Shown in pieces: positions 37,801 through 48,854 of a stretch of DNA of 64,000 bases. Within the stretch, counting starts at the first letter, position 1; each line of letters opens with the position of its first letter. Below the pieces are notes generated by a model, which worked only from the letters and a program-made list of their open reading frames with translations, did not search any database and was not told the origin of the DNA. The DNA is from Paragordius varius (taxonomy: Eukaryota; Nematomorpha): assembly GCA_964247055.1 (NCBI GenBank), contig OZ176051.1, forward strand, positions 7,812,001 through 7,876,000, read 5' to 3'. The position numbers and the translations under genes are program-made.

Positions 37801-40306
37801 ATTTTTGCATGGCTAAACTCACATCTTCTGCAGTAATAATTGGGGGTGGCCCAATAACTGGAGGTAAGTTTGGGATTCGACATTTGAATGCTGGAAATTC
37901 AGTGTATTTTGCATGTATTGTGCCCATACATTTTGAATGCTAAGAGTGTCAGTAACTGTGTTGTTATTTTTATCTTTTATGGCTTTCACTACCCGAATAT
38001 CTTTTTTATTATTATTAATATATTTTAGTGTTTTAAAAACTTTTAAGTTTTTAATTTCTCCCTCAAGTTTTTTGGCCATTTCCAAACATCTTTCATTCAT
38101 TTTGTCAGCTATTATTTTCTTTACTCTTTTTTTAACCATTATGTAAAAATGTTTGTCATCATCATGTTTAGAAGCTTTCCATTTCTTAAAGGCATCTCTT
38201 TTCTCATTCAATAAGGGTTTAATATCGCTTTGCCACCACCATTGAGATTTTGTTTTGGTACGTTTTCTTCCGCAGATTTTGGAAACGTTTGAGAAAAGGG
38301 TGTTTTTGAGATGCTCCCAGCCGTCATGAACGATGTTAGGGGAATGTTTTAGTTCAGGTGTAATTTGGTTGATGTATTGATGCTTTGTTTTAGGATCATT
38401 AAGTTTTGCAACGTTAAGTTGTGGCAATTTTTTAGGGCTAGGTCGGTTCTTATTTATTATTAAAAAAGCAACTATTAGTTTATGTTGTGTATCATATTCA
38501 TAAGTTTTAAAGTTGGTTATAATTTTTCTAAGTTGTTGGTTCAGCAACACAAAGTCTATTTGCGATGTGTGATTTCCGCTTTTATATGTGTGGATTTGGC
38601 TAGGTTTTTTACAGAAGTGTGTGTTGCAAATCAATAAGTTTGCGGCACTGCAGAATTCCAAGAGGGTTTCGCCCTTTGTTGCGAGAGCCAATACCTACTC
38701 CACCGTGTATACCTTCATAACTATCAGCGTGCATTCCAATGTGTCCATTAAAATCTCCGCCGATCAGAAGTATGTCATTTGTGGGAACATTTTGTGCGAT
38801 CTGATAATGCTGATTCCAAAATTCCTGTTTGGTAGTTTCATTTTGACCCTGTTGAGGGGTATAGATGGATAGTATGTTAAGGGTGGTATTATTGAGAGCC
38901 ACTCGCATTTGAATAATTCTGTCGTTGTGACGTGTAATGTCAATTATATTTTCTTTTATCTGATCGTTTATGGCTATTGCTACCCCTGATTTTCCTCCTT
39001 CATAATACAGTGTAAAACCTTCATGTTGATAATTACCTCCGTTTTTAAAACGAGTTTCTTGTAAACAACATATGTCAAGCTTTTGTTCTTTAATCGCATT
39101 TATTATCATCCAAGCTTTTCCAACAAGAGTTCCGACATTCCATGTGCCAAATTTAAAGTTATTATTTTTAATATTAAATGATTTTTTCTCAGGTAACATT
39201 TCACTTTTCCGTAGATGTATTATAAATATAATATTATTATTATGCAGTATAAAAATATATAATATAAAGTTTCAAAGACGCTTTTATAAGTAGTATTTAT
39301 TCATTATTATTTCGCTGTTGAACATGGTAAAAGTAATGAGGCTTGATTTTTATAGACTATATGCCCTTATAGCCAACCTCTTAACTCGGAGGAGAGAGTA
39401 CCTTATTCGCTGTACCAGGCTAGAGAGTGTCTAAAAAGACTTCGAATCTCTCAATCCGTTTGTAGATTTAAGTCTACGGCCGAGGGAGGTGCCTTTCTGG
39501 GCTTTGGAAGCTCCCACTCCATCTTTCGTTTTAAGTACTTATATTATCGTTATTATCATCTGGCTGCTGGTTATAGCGCCCAGATAAACCCGCTTTAAAA
39601 CCATGTGTGTGAATACAGGCATTGTGGTATTTTGTAAGAAAATGAGACAGCCAATCTCAATTCCGCCACGCCCCACACACTAGTTTTCCTCCTTGTGGAT
39701 TGATGTTCATTGACTGTTCTTTACAAACAGTGCCGCTCCCGTTAGCGTTACCCGGGATGCCTCGCGAGGAGGTGGGAGTCCGTCTTTGCATCCCTTGGTT
39801 ATTATAAAATAATAATTATAAAAAAAGATAATTAAATATTAAGAGGTATGTGCATCAACGTTAAACCCGAATAATTTTATGCTGCTAAAATATATTTTAG
39901 GTAATATGTAAATAAATAACCGCATACCTTAAGCCATTCAACTCCCTCAATTTGGTAATCTTTGAGAGTTCCAATAAAATAGTTTGATTTATATTTTTTA
40001 ATAACATTTGATGACTAATATATAATATATATATAAAATACTTTTTGGATATTTAAATCTTTTTTTCCTAATGGTCTAAAATTATCTAATTTTTTTAATA
40101 GAAAATCGCTATAGTATTTGCTTTTTGTAAGCAATTCTTCTAACTTTTTAAAACGATTTTGTTCACTTAGTTCCTTATTTTTTAATTTTGCCTAAAAATT
40201 ATATTAACTAAACTTCTTCCAATTCTTTGTTAATAAAGCGCATATTTTGTTGCGATAATTTATCATCTTCTTTTTTCATGTTTGGCGTTAACTCTAAATC
40301 GCTCAT
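29001..40306 (-). CDS. HELLS: HELLS/LSH (DDM1-like) SNF2 chromatin remodeller, 15 exons, 831 aa
   Basis: Exons (minus): 40306-40214, 40191-40042, 40014-39928, 35745-35563, 34797-34592, 34197-34072, 33870-33717, 33490-33221, 32689-32595, 32375-32138, 31998-31919, 31731-31551, 30299-30140, 29894-29614, 29192-29001. All 14 GT-AG junctions keep frame. Seen in order: [30 protein letters not shown], Walker [10 protein letters not shown] (~122-130), DEGH box (~225), [26 protein letters not shown] with [50 protein letters not shown] (~598), [11 protein letters not shown] (~628), and a C-terminal [11 protein letters not shown] like the human end. The linker FVSWFDIS and the C-terminus point to HELLS rather than INO80, ISWI or SMARCA5. 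Family role: ATP-driven nucleosome remodelling in nuclear heterochromatin, DNA methylation and transposon silencing. Relative to human, the N-terminus is ~115 aa shorter while the region after LRR and before the C-terminus is longer. Intron 3 holds a LINE, intron 12 Penelope-type pieces. Confidence 0.93.
30565..30790 (-). mobile_element. Penelope-like GIY-YIG endonuclease fragment
   Basis: The minus strand shows [14 protein letters not shown] followed after a frame change by [19 protein letters not shown] and KALVLFQYE, the GIY-YIG nuclease pattern at the C-terminus of Penelope-like retroelements. A second short piece in the opposite direction, [11 protein letters not shown], stands at about 30950-30990 (+). 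Only fragments remain, inside HELLS intron 12, and they are old. Confidence 0.5.
34833..34857. repeat. TA microsatellite in HELLS intron 4
   Basis: About 12 AT units close to the 5' side of exon 5. Confidence 0.85.
36100..39800 (-). mobile_element. RTE-type LINE with endonuclease, RT and zinc finger, in HELLS intron 3
   Basis: Same strand as HELLS. About 600 bp of GC-richer 5' leader (39.2-39.8 kb), then an endonuclease frame (39199-38609: [39 protein letters not shown]), a continuation in another frame (38691-37819: SQIDFVLL, then a basic linker), and a reverse transcriptase frame (37927-36194, 577 aa: [34 protein letters not shown]). After the RT comes a cysteine finger ([28 protein letters not shown]) and a C-terminal domain ending HAGQTTV. 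A short 3' tail with TATG-like repeats follows. The single ancestral ORF is split by two frame changes, so the copy is inactive but young-looking: no stop lies within the 577-codon RT frame. Confidence 0.85.
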
Positions 40307-40424
40307 ATTTAAGGCCTAATTTCGCGGAATTTTTTCAATAGTAAAACAATATGATAATATAATAATAATAATAAAACTGATTATTTTAAAAGATCCCAAT
40401 TGGGGGATCTAAAGAATTAACCTG

Positions 40425-40710
40425 ATAAATTATAAATATTCTGATAGGAAAATGTATCGGGATTATCTTGTGGCTTTTAGTTTTGTTACGAGTGATTTAA
40501 AAAAGTTATTTACAATTTTATAATAAGATTTCCATTTTCTATATGAAAGTTTTAATCTTAAATAAATTTTTTAGGTTTAAGGTAGATGCTTCGTTTTAAA
40601 AAATATCACTATATTTTATGAATTCCCTAAAAGCAAAACAATATCTTTTTAATATTTTAATTTTTTAATGTGGGATCCGGACGCAAAATAATTTTAATAT
40701 GCTATATCTT
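40425..40710. repeat. Dispersed repeat family R2, copy 2
   Basis: CTGATAGGAAAATGTATCGGGATT, AAAAGTTATTTACAATTTT, CCTAAAAGCAAAACAATATC and TGGGATCCGGA match the order of motifs at 6795-7060 and 57735-58010. Confidence 0.45.
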
Positions 40711-41394
40711 AACATCAATATTTTTAAAAAAAATACATTAAAAAATTTAATTTTCCACAAATTTTTATAGCGTGCTTTCTATTATTTTTATGCATGTTGG
40801 ACACGGTATAAAACGCTTTTATATATTGGAAAAACACTTTCTATATAATTCAATAATGCTGAACATTTCTATCGCTTAAAAATTATTATAATTTAGATGT
40901 TCGTTTAGTATATTTTGGTTAAAAAACTAATTTTTTATGACATAAATTTGAAGACGAACGAATATTATTGGTAATATAAAAAATATGATATGATGTTAAA
41001 AGGGAATTCTTATGTATATTCATATTGTTTATGATAAAGTTTTTATAAAAAAGGGATTAAATTTGAAATTGTATAATTATATAATATATCTTAGAAGTTA
41101 TTCACCCAGCGCAGTTTTACCACTTCAGTCCTTTCCATATTGAGGTAGTTATATATCACAGAGCTCAATTTCGAAAACAAACTATTGTTTTGAAGAGTGT
41201 TTAAGTCGAAATTAGGTTGTCAAGAAAGCTTATATTTTTACAGTTGGTTCTATAGTCTTATCATTCCACTTTTATGGTGGTTTTATATCCCAGAGCGATC
41301 TGTATTAAAAATAATATAAAATATCTAAAAGCTGAATTGAAATATCTATAGCCTTTAAGGCGTATTATACAATAAATTTTTATAACAAATTTAA

Positions 41395-41947
41395 CACTTA
41401 GATACAACACATTTATTTCAGTCCTTCGAATCAAATTGGGGTAGTTGGATAACCCAGGCCTGTTTAAAATTATGTATTTTAAAAAATTATGGAAAGAAAT
41501 GGCATGGAATTTTGCACTTATATAACATTAATAAACCGAAATATATAAAAAATTTATTCAAAAATACTTGATATCAGATATTTTAAGCTAAAACCGAAAG
41601 GTAGAAATTACGTCAGCGTGACATGTGTGCAATGGTAAAATTAAAAATAATACAAAATAAACCTCTTTTTCTATTTCTATTAATGTTAGATGTAGTTTAA
41701 ATAAAAATTAGCTTAAATTTTACCCTATAAATTAAATTTAGACGATATTTTGCAAAATAAAAATGGCGTCGAAGTAGTTTCACATGGAAGTTTTTTTCAA
41801 GACAAAATTTTATTTAAATATTTTAGCATATTTATATAATTTTTATTAGAATAGAATAAGTTTAAATTGGGACCGTTTCCTTCAGTAGTTTTTTAAATAT
41901 ATTAATTTGAATTTAGTCTGGGGTATTTAGATACCCAAATCGAAGTG
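41395..41947 (+). mobile_element. TTAA-flanked MITE, complete copy D
   Basis: 553 bp with TTAA on both sides (41391-41394, 41948-41951). Starts CACTTAGATACAACAC and ends CCAAATCGAAGTG, so the outer CACTTxGAT is inverted at the two ends. Interior AAAATGGCGTCGAAGTAGTT and GCGTGACATGTGTGCAATGG as in copies A-C and E. Confidence 0.75.
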
Positions 41948-42283
41948 TTAATAAATCACTATTGCAACAATTATTGTATATTATGATTAGAAAATGTAAA
42001 TTAACATTAAAAATTTCAGTCTATATTTTTAAGAAAAATTTGATAAAGCTTTTATCTTAATAATTATTTTTAAATTCAAAACTGTAGTTAATTTACATAA
42101 TATAGCTGATAAAATCTTTGCCAATTGTAAAAAGGACAAAAAAGTCAAAATATAATGGAGAGTTAAACTTTATATTCACTAAATTTGAATAATGATTTTT
42201 GTCATTTTTTCCAGTTCTCCTGGATAATAACGAAGTGGTAAAAATTACCCCATTACAACAGGTGATACATAAAAAGTGCATCC

Positions 42284-43395
42284 ATGACTTTTAAAGTAGA
42301 TACCATCCAGCAAGGACACGGTTCCAAGCCAAAAGCAGGACAAACCGTTACAGTACATTATACAGGTTTTCTTTTTTTAAATTTTAGGAACCTTAGAAAA
42401 TGGGAAAAAATTTGATTCTTCTCGTGATAGAAATCAACCGTTTAAATTTAAACTTGGTAAAGGAGAAGTTATAAAAGGTTTGTATTTTTTCAATATTAAA
42501 CATACATTATCGCATTTTTTATCTATTAAATAAAAATGACCGCAGTAGTATTGTTTGCTTTGGGTAGAAATTTCTCTAAATTAGTATTGCTATTTTTGTA
42601 TTTAGTCACATTTTTTGTTCAGATAACTGTTAAACCTATTTTACAATTACGTTATGTAAAATCCTCTGTATTTTATATTATGATAAAACCTTATAACACG
42701 CTTTTATAATACAAATGTATTATAGTTTTTATTTTAACTTACCACCATTTCTTCACATTTTCGACATTTTTGCGTTATCTAGTCTTTTATGATAAGATTT
42801 ATAATTTTATATGACCTTTACTTTCATCATGAAATATAGCAGAAACTTTTTATTAATTTGGTACCTGACCCTATCAAAATTTAGGAGAATCATAGCATAT
42901 TAATAATTTTTGGAAAAAACAAAAAAGCTTCAGACTGCGAACTAAAAGTATCTAAGTTATAATTTTCTTTTCGCTATAAGATTTTATATTCAATAATATA
43001 TTCGTTAAATAGGTGCCTACTTATAAAATGCATACAGAAAAAAATTGCGCGATAAAATTTCGAAAATATGCTATGATTCTCGTAAATTTTGTTCGTGGAT
43101 TCTGCATTAATTATAAAAAAATTTTGAATTTGATTCCTTTTAAATAAACCATATTTGAATCACGCTTTACATAATCTTAAATATTATGCTAGAGTGTTTT
43201 CTGTTCACCTTGTTCAGAAAAAGTAATTTTATACATTTTTTAGGTTGGGACCAAGGAGTTGCGCAAATGTCGAAAGGAGAAAGAGCCAAGATAACGTGTC
43301 CACCTGAATATGCTTATGGGAAGAAGGGATATTCAAATGTTATTCCACCCAATTCAACATTGACTTTTGATGTTGAGTTGATAGATTTTCAATGA
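42284..43395 (+). CDS. FKBP1A: FKBP12-type peptidyl-prolyl isomerase, 107 aa
   Basis: Exons 42284-42365, 42388-42477 and 43244-43395; introns 22 nt and 766 nt, GT-AG, in frame. The 107-residue protein is one FKBP domain: [72 protein letters not shown] and [12 protein letters not shown]. Active-site residues of FKBP12 are kept (Tyr26, Phe36, Asp37, Phe46, Val55, Ile56, Trp59, Tyr82, Phe99 equivalents); the 80s loop differs slightly (GYSNVIPP instead of the usual GxPGIIPP). Family role: cytoplasmic proline cis-trans isomerase, rapamycin/FK506 receptor, regulator of calcium-release channels and TGF-beta type I receptor. ATG at 42284 gives the family length. A minus-strand frame at 42093-42281 is not related. 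Confidence 0.95.
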
Positions 43396-43518
43396 TATTT
43401 TTTTTCCAATAATCATGGCAATTGGACCAATAAATTTTTTGTAGTTGTAATTGTTTATTTATACACAAGTATCATAATAGTTTTGTTATTTTATAGGTGT
43501 TTTTGTTGAAACGTCTAA

Positions 43519-43524
43519 AATAAA
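43519..43524 (+). promoter_or_regulatory. Likely FKBP12 polyadenylation signal
   Basis: AATAAA 124 bases after the FKBP12 stop codon, on the coding strand, followed by a T/G-rich stretch (TTATTTTGTTTATATGTC). Position and context fit a real signal, though AATAAA is frequent in such AT-rich DNA. Confidence 0.45.
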
Positions 43525-43732
43525 GTCTTGAGTTATTTTGTTTATATGTCACATTATTAATACGTTCATGTCTTAATAGTGTATTTACATCAGGTTAACC
43601 GGCTGTATACAAAATTTATTACTAGTTTGATTAAGCGAAGGCATCAGTGAAAAATGAGCTGACGATTAATATGACTCAAACCCTATTATATTCCTGAACT
43701 AAAAGGTAGCATATTATTTTTATCATCTATGG

Positions 43733-46004
43733 CAGTGGTACTCACCAAAAAAATTTGACGGGCCAAATTAAATATATTTTTTTTTCGAGGGCCATGAACT
43801 TTATACTGGCAAATATCCTATAGCTATTTGACACATATGCACATATTTAATACTTTAAATCAGCACAATGATTTTTTTGCGGATGTAATCCAGCTAAAAA
43901 CTCGTTTTTCACCATTTAGTTTAAAAAATTAAAATATTTTGATAACAATATTTATTTTGATATTAACCAATAATTTTTAACAAATTTGGTTTCGCCTCAT
44001 GACAGGCCAATCTTAATACGTCGTCCATATGATCATCGGTTAAGCGATTTCTGTATGTATTCTTGGCATACTTCATTAATATGCCGTCTCAAACGTGTAA
44101 GGGTAGGGAAAAACAGTTAGGATAACTTGAGCACATATTTTTATATTTTCATATTTATTTGGCACAAAAACTCTACATATATTTCTAATTTAAGATTCTC
44201 CTTGAATATAGCCTCCATATTGAAATTATATTTAAAATCTACGAATTTTTCAATGATAGCACCTGATCAAAACTGAAATCGGGTTGCTTAATATTGGATA
44301 TATCCATATGCCAGGGATTTTCAACGAATTTTAAGCAATATTTAATATTTTTTAATTCCTGAAATCTGAATTTCATCTCATTAGATAAAATTAAATAATT
44401 GTCTATAATTAAATTAATCTCCATTAGCAAATTGGATTATTATTTATCTCCCTTGACTGTATTTACAATACTAAGTTTATAAGTAATGTCACAAAGGTAG
44501 GCTAATAAAACCCACCATTTGTCACTATAATTTCCTCGTCAAACTTTCTGTTATCATTTATAATTAATATTTCATGTCTTAAAACAAAAAATCTATCATC
44601 TCACAGTGGTATACAAAAGAATATAATCAAACTCACTGTGGATTCAGAGGGTTTTTGAATTTACGGCGGTACAATCTTTGCCCCTGTGGTTTACTAGATC
44701 CACAACCCTTTTTAAATTACTGAGAATTGAGTATTCATTTTTACACTCGAAACCAGGTTTTGCTTATGCAGTGAAATGATCAAATATTTTGCAAATTATA
44801 CTTGTTTCTCAAAAGAGGAATAAATCCTTTGTTTCCAATCATAGAGGGACAGCCATCTGTGCAGATCAAAACCAATTTTTTCATAGACATACCATTATCA
44901 TCGAAAAAAGTGCTAATTATTCGAGAAAATCACTCTCTTTCGTGGTATTATATATTGGTAAAAATAATAAATATTCCCCGTTGATAATGTTGTCGTTGCA
45001 ATCATAAGAGCGCACACTGTGGAGCTGAACTAATATCAGTGATGAATCAATAGCAATACTAAAATATTTGCAGTTTTTCAGAGCCAATAAATATATTTAG
45101 ATAATGCGTCGATCACATGTTGAATCAGAAAATTGGAGTATTTTAATTACCTCATGATTAGATCTTTATTATGGAATTTATCAAATAAAAAAGTGCAACC
45201 ATTTATTAGACATTCTTTTATTAGTTGACAATCAGTAAACGGTTTCATATTTTTTCCTAAAATATAGCGAATTTCATACGAAGTTAATGTTACAGCTTTT
45301 TTCTGGGAGAAAGCTATAGACATAATAGATTTTTCTTCCTGGTATATTCCTTAATCTTTTATTCGTTTCTTTCCTTATGATTTTCTGGTTTGTGAGAATG
45401 CTGGATTGTAAAATGTCTTTCAATATTGTATTTTAATTATGTTGTCCTTACATATAAGGCAGGTGACATTTTTATTTAAGACGACAAAAATTTTTTCTTC
45501 ACCATTAGATGTCATCCTTTGAATTTATGTTTAATTGTGTAAATTTTTTTTAAAAAAAATGGGAATATAATTTGAATTATGCAATAAAAAAACAGATCAA
45601 AATATAATAATGTGATTTTTATAAAATGATGCAGGATAGCAATGAAAAGAATAAGTATATGCAGTTTTGGGTGAAAGGATTGCTTAAATACAAAAAAGGA
45701 ATGCAATAATTTTAAAATAGAAAAGAAAATAGAATGCAGAAACAAAAACAAAAACAACGTGTTCCAAAATTTTAAAATCATTTTAATGTAGAGACATTTT
45801 TCTACATTTCAAATTGGGTAAAAATAAAAATACCAAGTAAATTCAAATAAAATAAATTAATATTAAACTAAGCGAAAATCCGATTATGTGTATTTTAAAA
45901 TTTCATCAAAAAATAATAATAATTGTATCAATATGGTCATAGGGCAATTTTAAAGCGCTCTTAGGGCCGTATGCGGCCCGCGGGCCGCGGTTTGAATATC
46001 ACTG
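43733..46004 (-). mobile_element. hAT transposon (ZBED5/GTF2IRD2-type transposase), copy 1, with perfect TSD
   Basis: Begins CAGTGGTACTCACC and ends (reverse complement) CAGTGATATTCAAACCGCGG with a very GC-rich GGCCCGCGGGCCGCATAC stretch. It is flanked by the identical 8-bp ATCTATGG at 43725-43732 and 46005-46012, the duplication length of hAT elements. The coding strand is minus; the interior matches the copy at 61834, where the transposase start MTSNAKKRKLS and the hAT motif RWLSLSRVL can be read. Here the transposase is broken into short frames, so it is inactive. The exact duplication suggests a not very old insertion. Confidence 0.85.
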
Positions 46005-46042
46005 ATCTATGGCTTATGCACCAAAAAAGGATCATTGGCTTA

Positions 46043-46735
46043 TTTTTCTTATTACATTGGAATGTAATAAATTTTAAATGTTTAAATTGCTTAGACCCAA
46101 GCAATAATAATATTAATCGACCAAAGCTACTTAACATTGATGGACATGACATCGAATTGGTTGACTCTTTCGTATACCTAGGAGATGTCATATCATCTCA
46201 GGGAAGCCCACAAAAGGCTATCAAAAGAAGAATATAACAAGGTTGGATAAATTATAATCAGTTAAAATATGTTTTCCAAAACAAAAATGTTAACAATCGT
46301 AATAAATGGTATCTTTACAAGGTAGGAATAAAACCTGCTCTTACCTATGGTTCTGAAACCTGGGCATTAAACAAATCAAACAAAACTCCTAACCAGTGAG
46401 AACCGAATACTCAAAAGCTGCTTTCGCACACCAGAATTACCAATTTCCATTAAAAAAACCGATAAAATCGAATATATAATTCAAACTAACAGATTGCGTC
46501 TATACGGTCATACTCAGAGAAGAGACGCCACCCATCCGTTAAAAACTTTAACATTAATGTTGATGGCAATAGAAGAAAGGCCACTCTTTTCTTTTAATGA
46601 TAATATAAAAATGGACTTGAATCAACGTAGCCTTTCCACAGAACAATGTAAAGATCGTAATTTATGGAGGAAACTACTTCGTGGATACAAAACTCCAAAT
46701 ATGAAGTCCTAAAATTATCCATCCATAGAATGAAA
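46043..46735 (+). mobile_element. LINE fragment, region downstream of the RT
   Basis: Reads in plus-strand frames with LVDSFVYLGDVISSQGSPQK, then ALTYGSETWALNKSN and RLRLYGHTQRRDATHP, LWRKLLRGYKTP. The same block order ([28 protein letters not shown]) ends the LINE at 36-40 kb, so this is the C-terminal domain of a related RTE-like element. Several stops and frame changes. It starts right after the hAT target duplication; the hAT may have landed in this LINE, since the flank left of 43725 has weak LINE-like sequence. Confidence 0.7.
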
Positions 46736-47145
46736 ACACTGTTGGGAGTCATCGTTTGCGGATAAAACTATCGCTCAGCAGAGACTCGGCGAACCGTTAA
46801 TACACAATGCTATCGCCAACAAATGATTTTAAACCATGCATTAATTGAAAAAAATGGGCCAAAAGAAATGGCAAAGGGATTCCACTGTACTCTCCTGACT
46901 AAACGCTATCTGCTCATTTTTTTTGCATCAATGGTGCGCTTAGCAAAACTTCAATATATAAAGTTTTTTGGACCAAAAAATAATCAGTTTTGGCATAGAA
47001 TTCTTATATGACGTGAGAGATTAGCGAAGTGTTTAGAGGCTGATGAATATTTTGAATAAAATAAATAAGTTTCATTTCCAAATTATTTCCCCAAAAAACA
47101 ACATGACTATGACTGATAAAGGCACAAAATCTATATATTAATAAA

Positions 47146-48010
47146 AAAGGAAAATGCTGGCTTTGTGATCTGTTTCCGGAAAACCAGTAGATCCATTCAA
47201 ATCCAAATGTCGAAAAAATATAATCATTATTAAATGCCCCGACAATAGCTTCGCCCTTTTTTGAATTAAGCCCCCAGTTCGGGCCCGTCCCGTGTAAACA
47301 ACGGGTTTTTTTGAAAACCCAAGTCCACAAAAATCGTGTCTTTGAGACAATTTTCCGGAGAACGTGTTGGACCATACGATTTCAAATATGATTTTTGTTT
47401 AGTTATTTTCGATTGCGCCGAACATAGTCGTCTCGCTTTTTTAATTTAGGCCCTCTTTCACCCGCTCCCCCCGTAAAATGCCATTTTTTTTAAAAAAACA
47501 AAGTCCAGAAAAATAATTTTTTGATTCTATTTTTCGCCCAAGGTATGAGACCGTAAAAATTCAATAAGGATTCCACGTATTGTTTGTTAAAAGGCAAAAA
47601 AATTAGTCAGGTGCTTCTTTGATGATAGGTGCTAGGTAACGAGCTACCCCCGAAAAACTGACCCGTCATATCGAATTAGCGTGCTTTTGGGGTTAAATTT
47701 CAGAAACCTATCTGGCCATATGAGTTCAATAGCTGCTTAAAGTATTACCCGTAAAAAGTCAAAAATTTTAGTCGAGCGGATTTTTTGAATTAGCCGTTAA
47801 ATAGGCCCTTTACTCCCTAAAATGCGCTATCATTGAACTATTATTTAGTTTTGAAGCCATTCTTCCATAAACTATTAAAAATGAACGATGATTCCAGGTA
47901 TAAGGGCAATTTTTTTTATCAAGTCTCTAGGTAGGGGGCTACCCGCCTACAACTGCGCCATCATATTGATACAGAATGCCTTTGGAGCCAAATTTCAGAA
48001 AACTTATGAG
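47146..48010 (-). repeat. Dispersed repeat family R1, copy 2 (longer)
   Basis: 47146-47734 matches 9583-10152. After that, 47735-48010 carries a further degenerate unit whose end (TTTGGAGCCAAATTTCAGAA) repeats the motif seen at 47690 (GGGGTTAAATTTCAGAA), so the full element has internal repetition. The minus-strand reading with GPNWGL and KKGEAIVGAF is shared with copy 1. Confidence 0.6.
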
Positions 48011-48854
48011 ACTATGTGAATCATTTTAAAACTTCGGGCCGCATAATAAAATTGCTTATAAAATCAATTATGCCCTCCAGAAGTCCGAAGGACTTCCTCC
48101 GGCTGGTAGCAGCACGAGATTTACGCTAGTAATTTATATAAATTAGTAATTTGTTTAAACTTACTTCTAAGTATATTTAAAAAGCGATATGGTTATGCAA
48201 TAATTGTTAATTTTATTCCTTTGTTGGTTATAAAATAAATTTACTCAAGTGAAATCCTCTTTTTCGCATTCATTTATATATAGTAATATTTTTCTTTGAC
48301 AAAAAATGAATATTCAGCCATATATTTATCCCATTCGATACCCGTTCAACAAGTTATTCAATCTTCGCGTTCAACGTTTTTAAATTATTAAAGACTATTC
48401 TAAATTAATCAAATAATATGTGGCAAATTTATTATATTATATCTATGAATGTGATAATCTTTATTAATTAGAATTTCAAATATGTAGAAAACCGTTTTTA
48501 ATATCAATTATCCATTTACACGAACACTAAACGCCACTGTTATGGAAAGTTAAGCAATTATTAGAGATACACTATATTTTTTGCAGGAAATCAGCAATAT
48601 TTGAACATATTTTTTGGAGCTTGATAGTGGTCGCTTAAATAAAAACTCTTTAAAAATATAATAGCAAGTTCTAAATTTTATCATTTTATCCATATATACG
48701 AATAAATGCAGGATTTATTCATTATCAAAATTTAAAATTATATTTAGATATATATTGTATAAATATGTTTTTATATTTGCCCATGAAATCAAATTTTCAC
48801 CCTTAAATTTTTTGCATGGTAACTAGGTTAGAAAAAAACATGTAATTTTAAAGG
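48011..48854. other. Intergenic DNA
   Basis: Mostly unstructured. At 48073-48125 a GC-rich island contains a short perfect hairpin (AAGTCCGAAGGACTT) and GGCTGGTAGCAGCACG; its nature is unknown. Confidence 0.35.

Larger units (their letters stand above)
40307..42283. other. Divergent intergenic region between HELLS (-) and FKBP12 (+)
   Basis: Both promoters must lie in this 2-kb gap, but no core element stands out. It contains an R2 copy (~40425-40710), a stretch related to 12.03-12.22 kb (~40790-40975), and the TTAA-flanked MITE at 41395-41947. Confidence 0.5.

Noticed and set aside
36975-37943. Plus-strand frames inside the LINE
   Set aside because: Antisense of the reverse transcriptase frame, with no independent motif.
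29001-40306. Reading the SNF2 gene as INO80 or ISWI
   Set aside because: The linker FVSWFDIS, the short helicase insertion and the C-terminal [11 protein letters not shown] fit HELLS/LSH; INO80 has a long insertion and a DBINO domain, ISWI has HAND-SANT-SLIDE, none of which is seen.
44789-45007. Plus-strand frames inside the hAT element
   Set aside because: Opposite to the transposase strand; antisense shadows.
45512-45781. Phenylalanine-rich minus frame as a membrane protein
   Set aside because: Lies inside the hAT copy and corresponds to non-coding sequence between the tip and the transposase start in copy 2.
47004-47375. 123-codon minus frame as a host gene
   Set aside because: It lies within dispersed repeat R1 and is shared in part with the copy at 9.6 kb; treated as repeat-derived.
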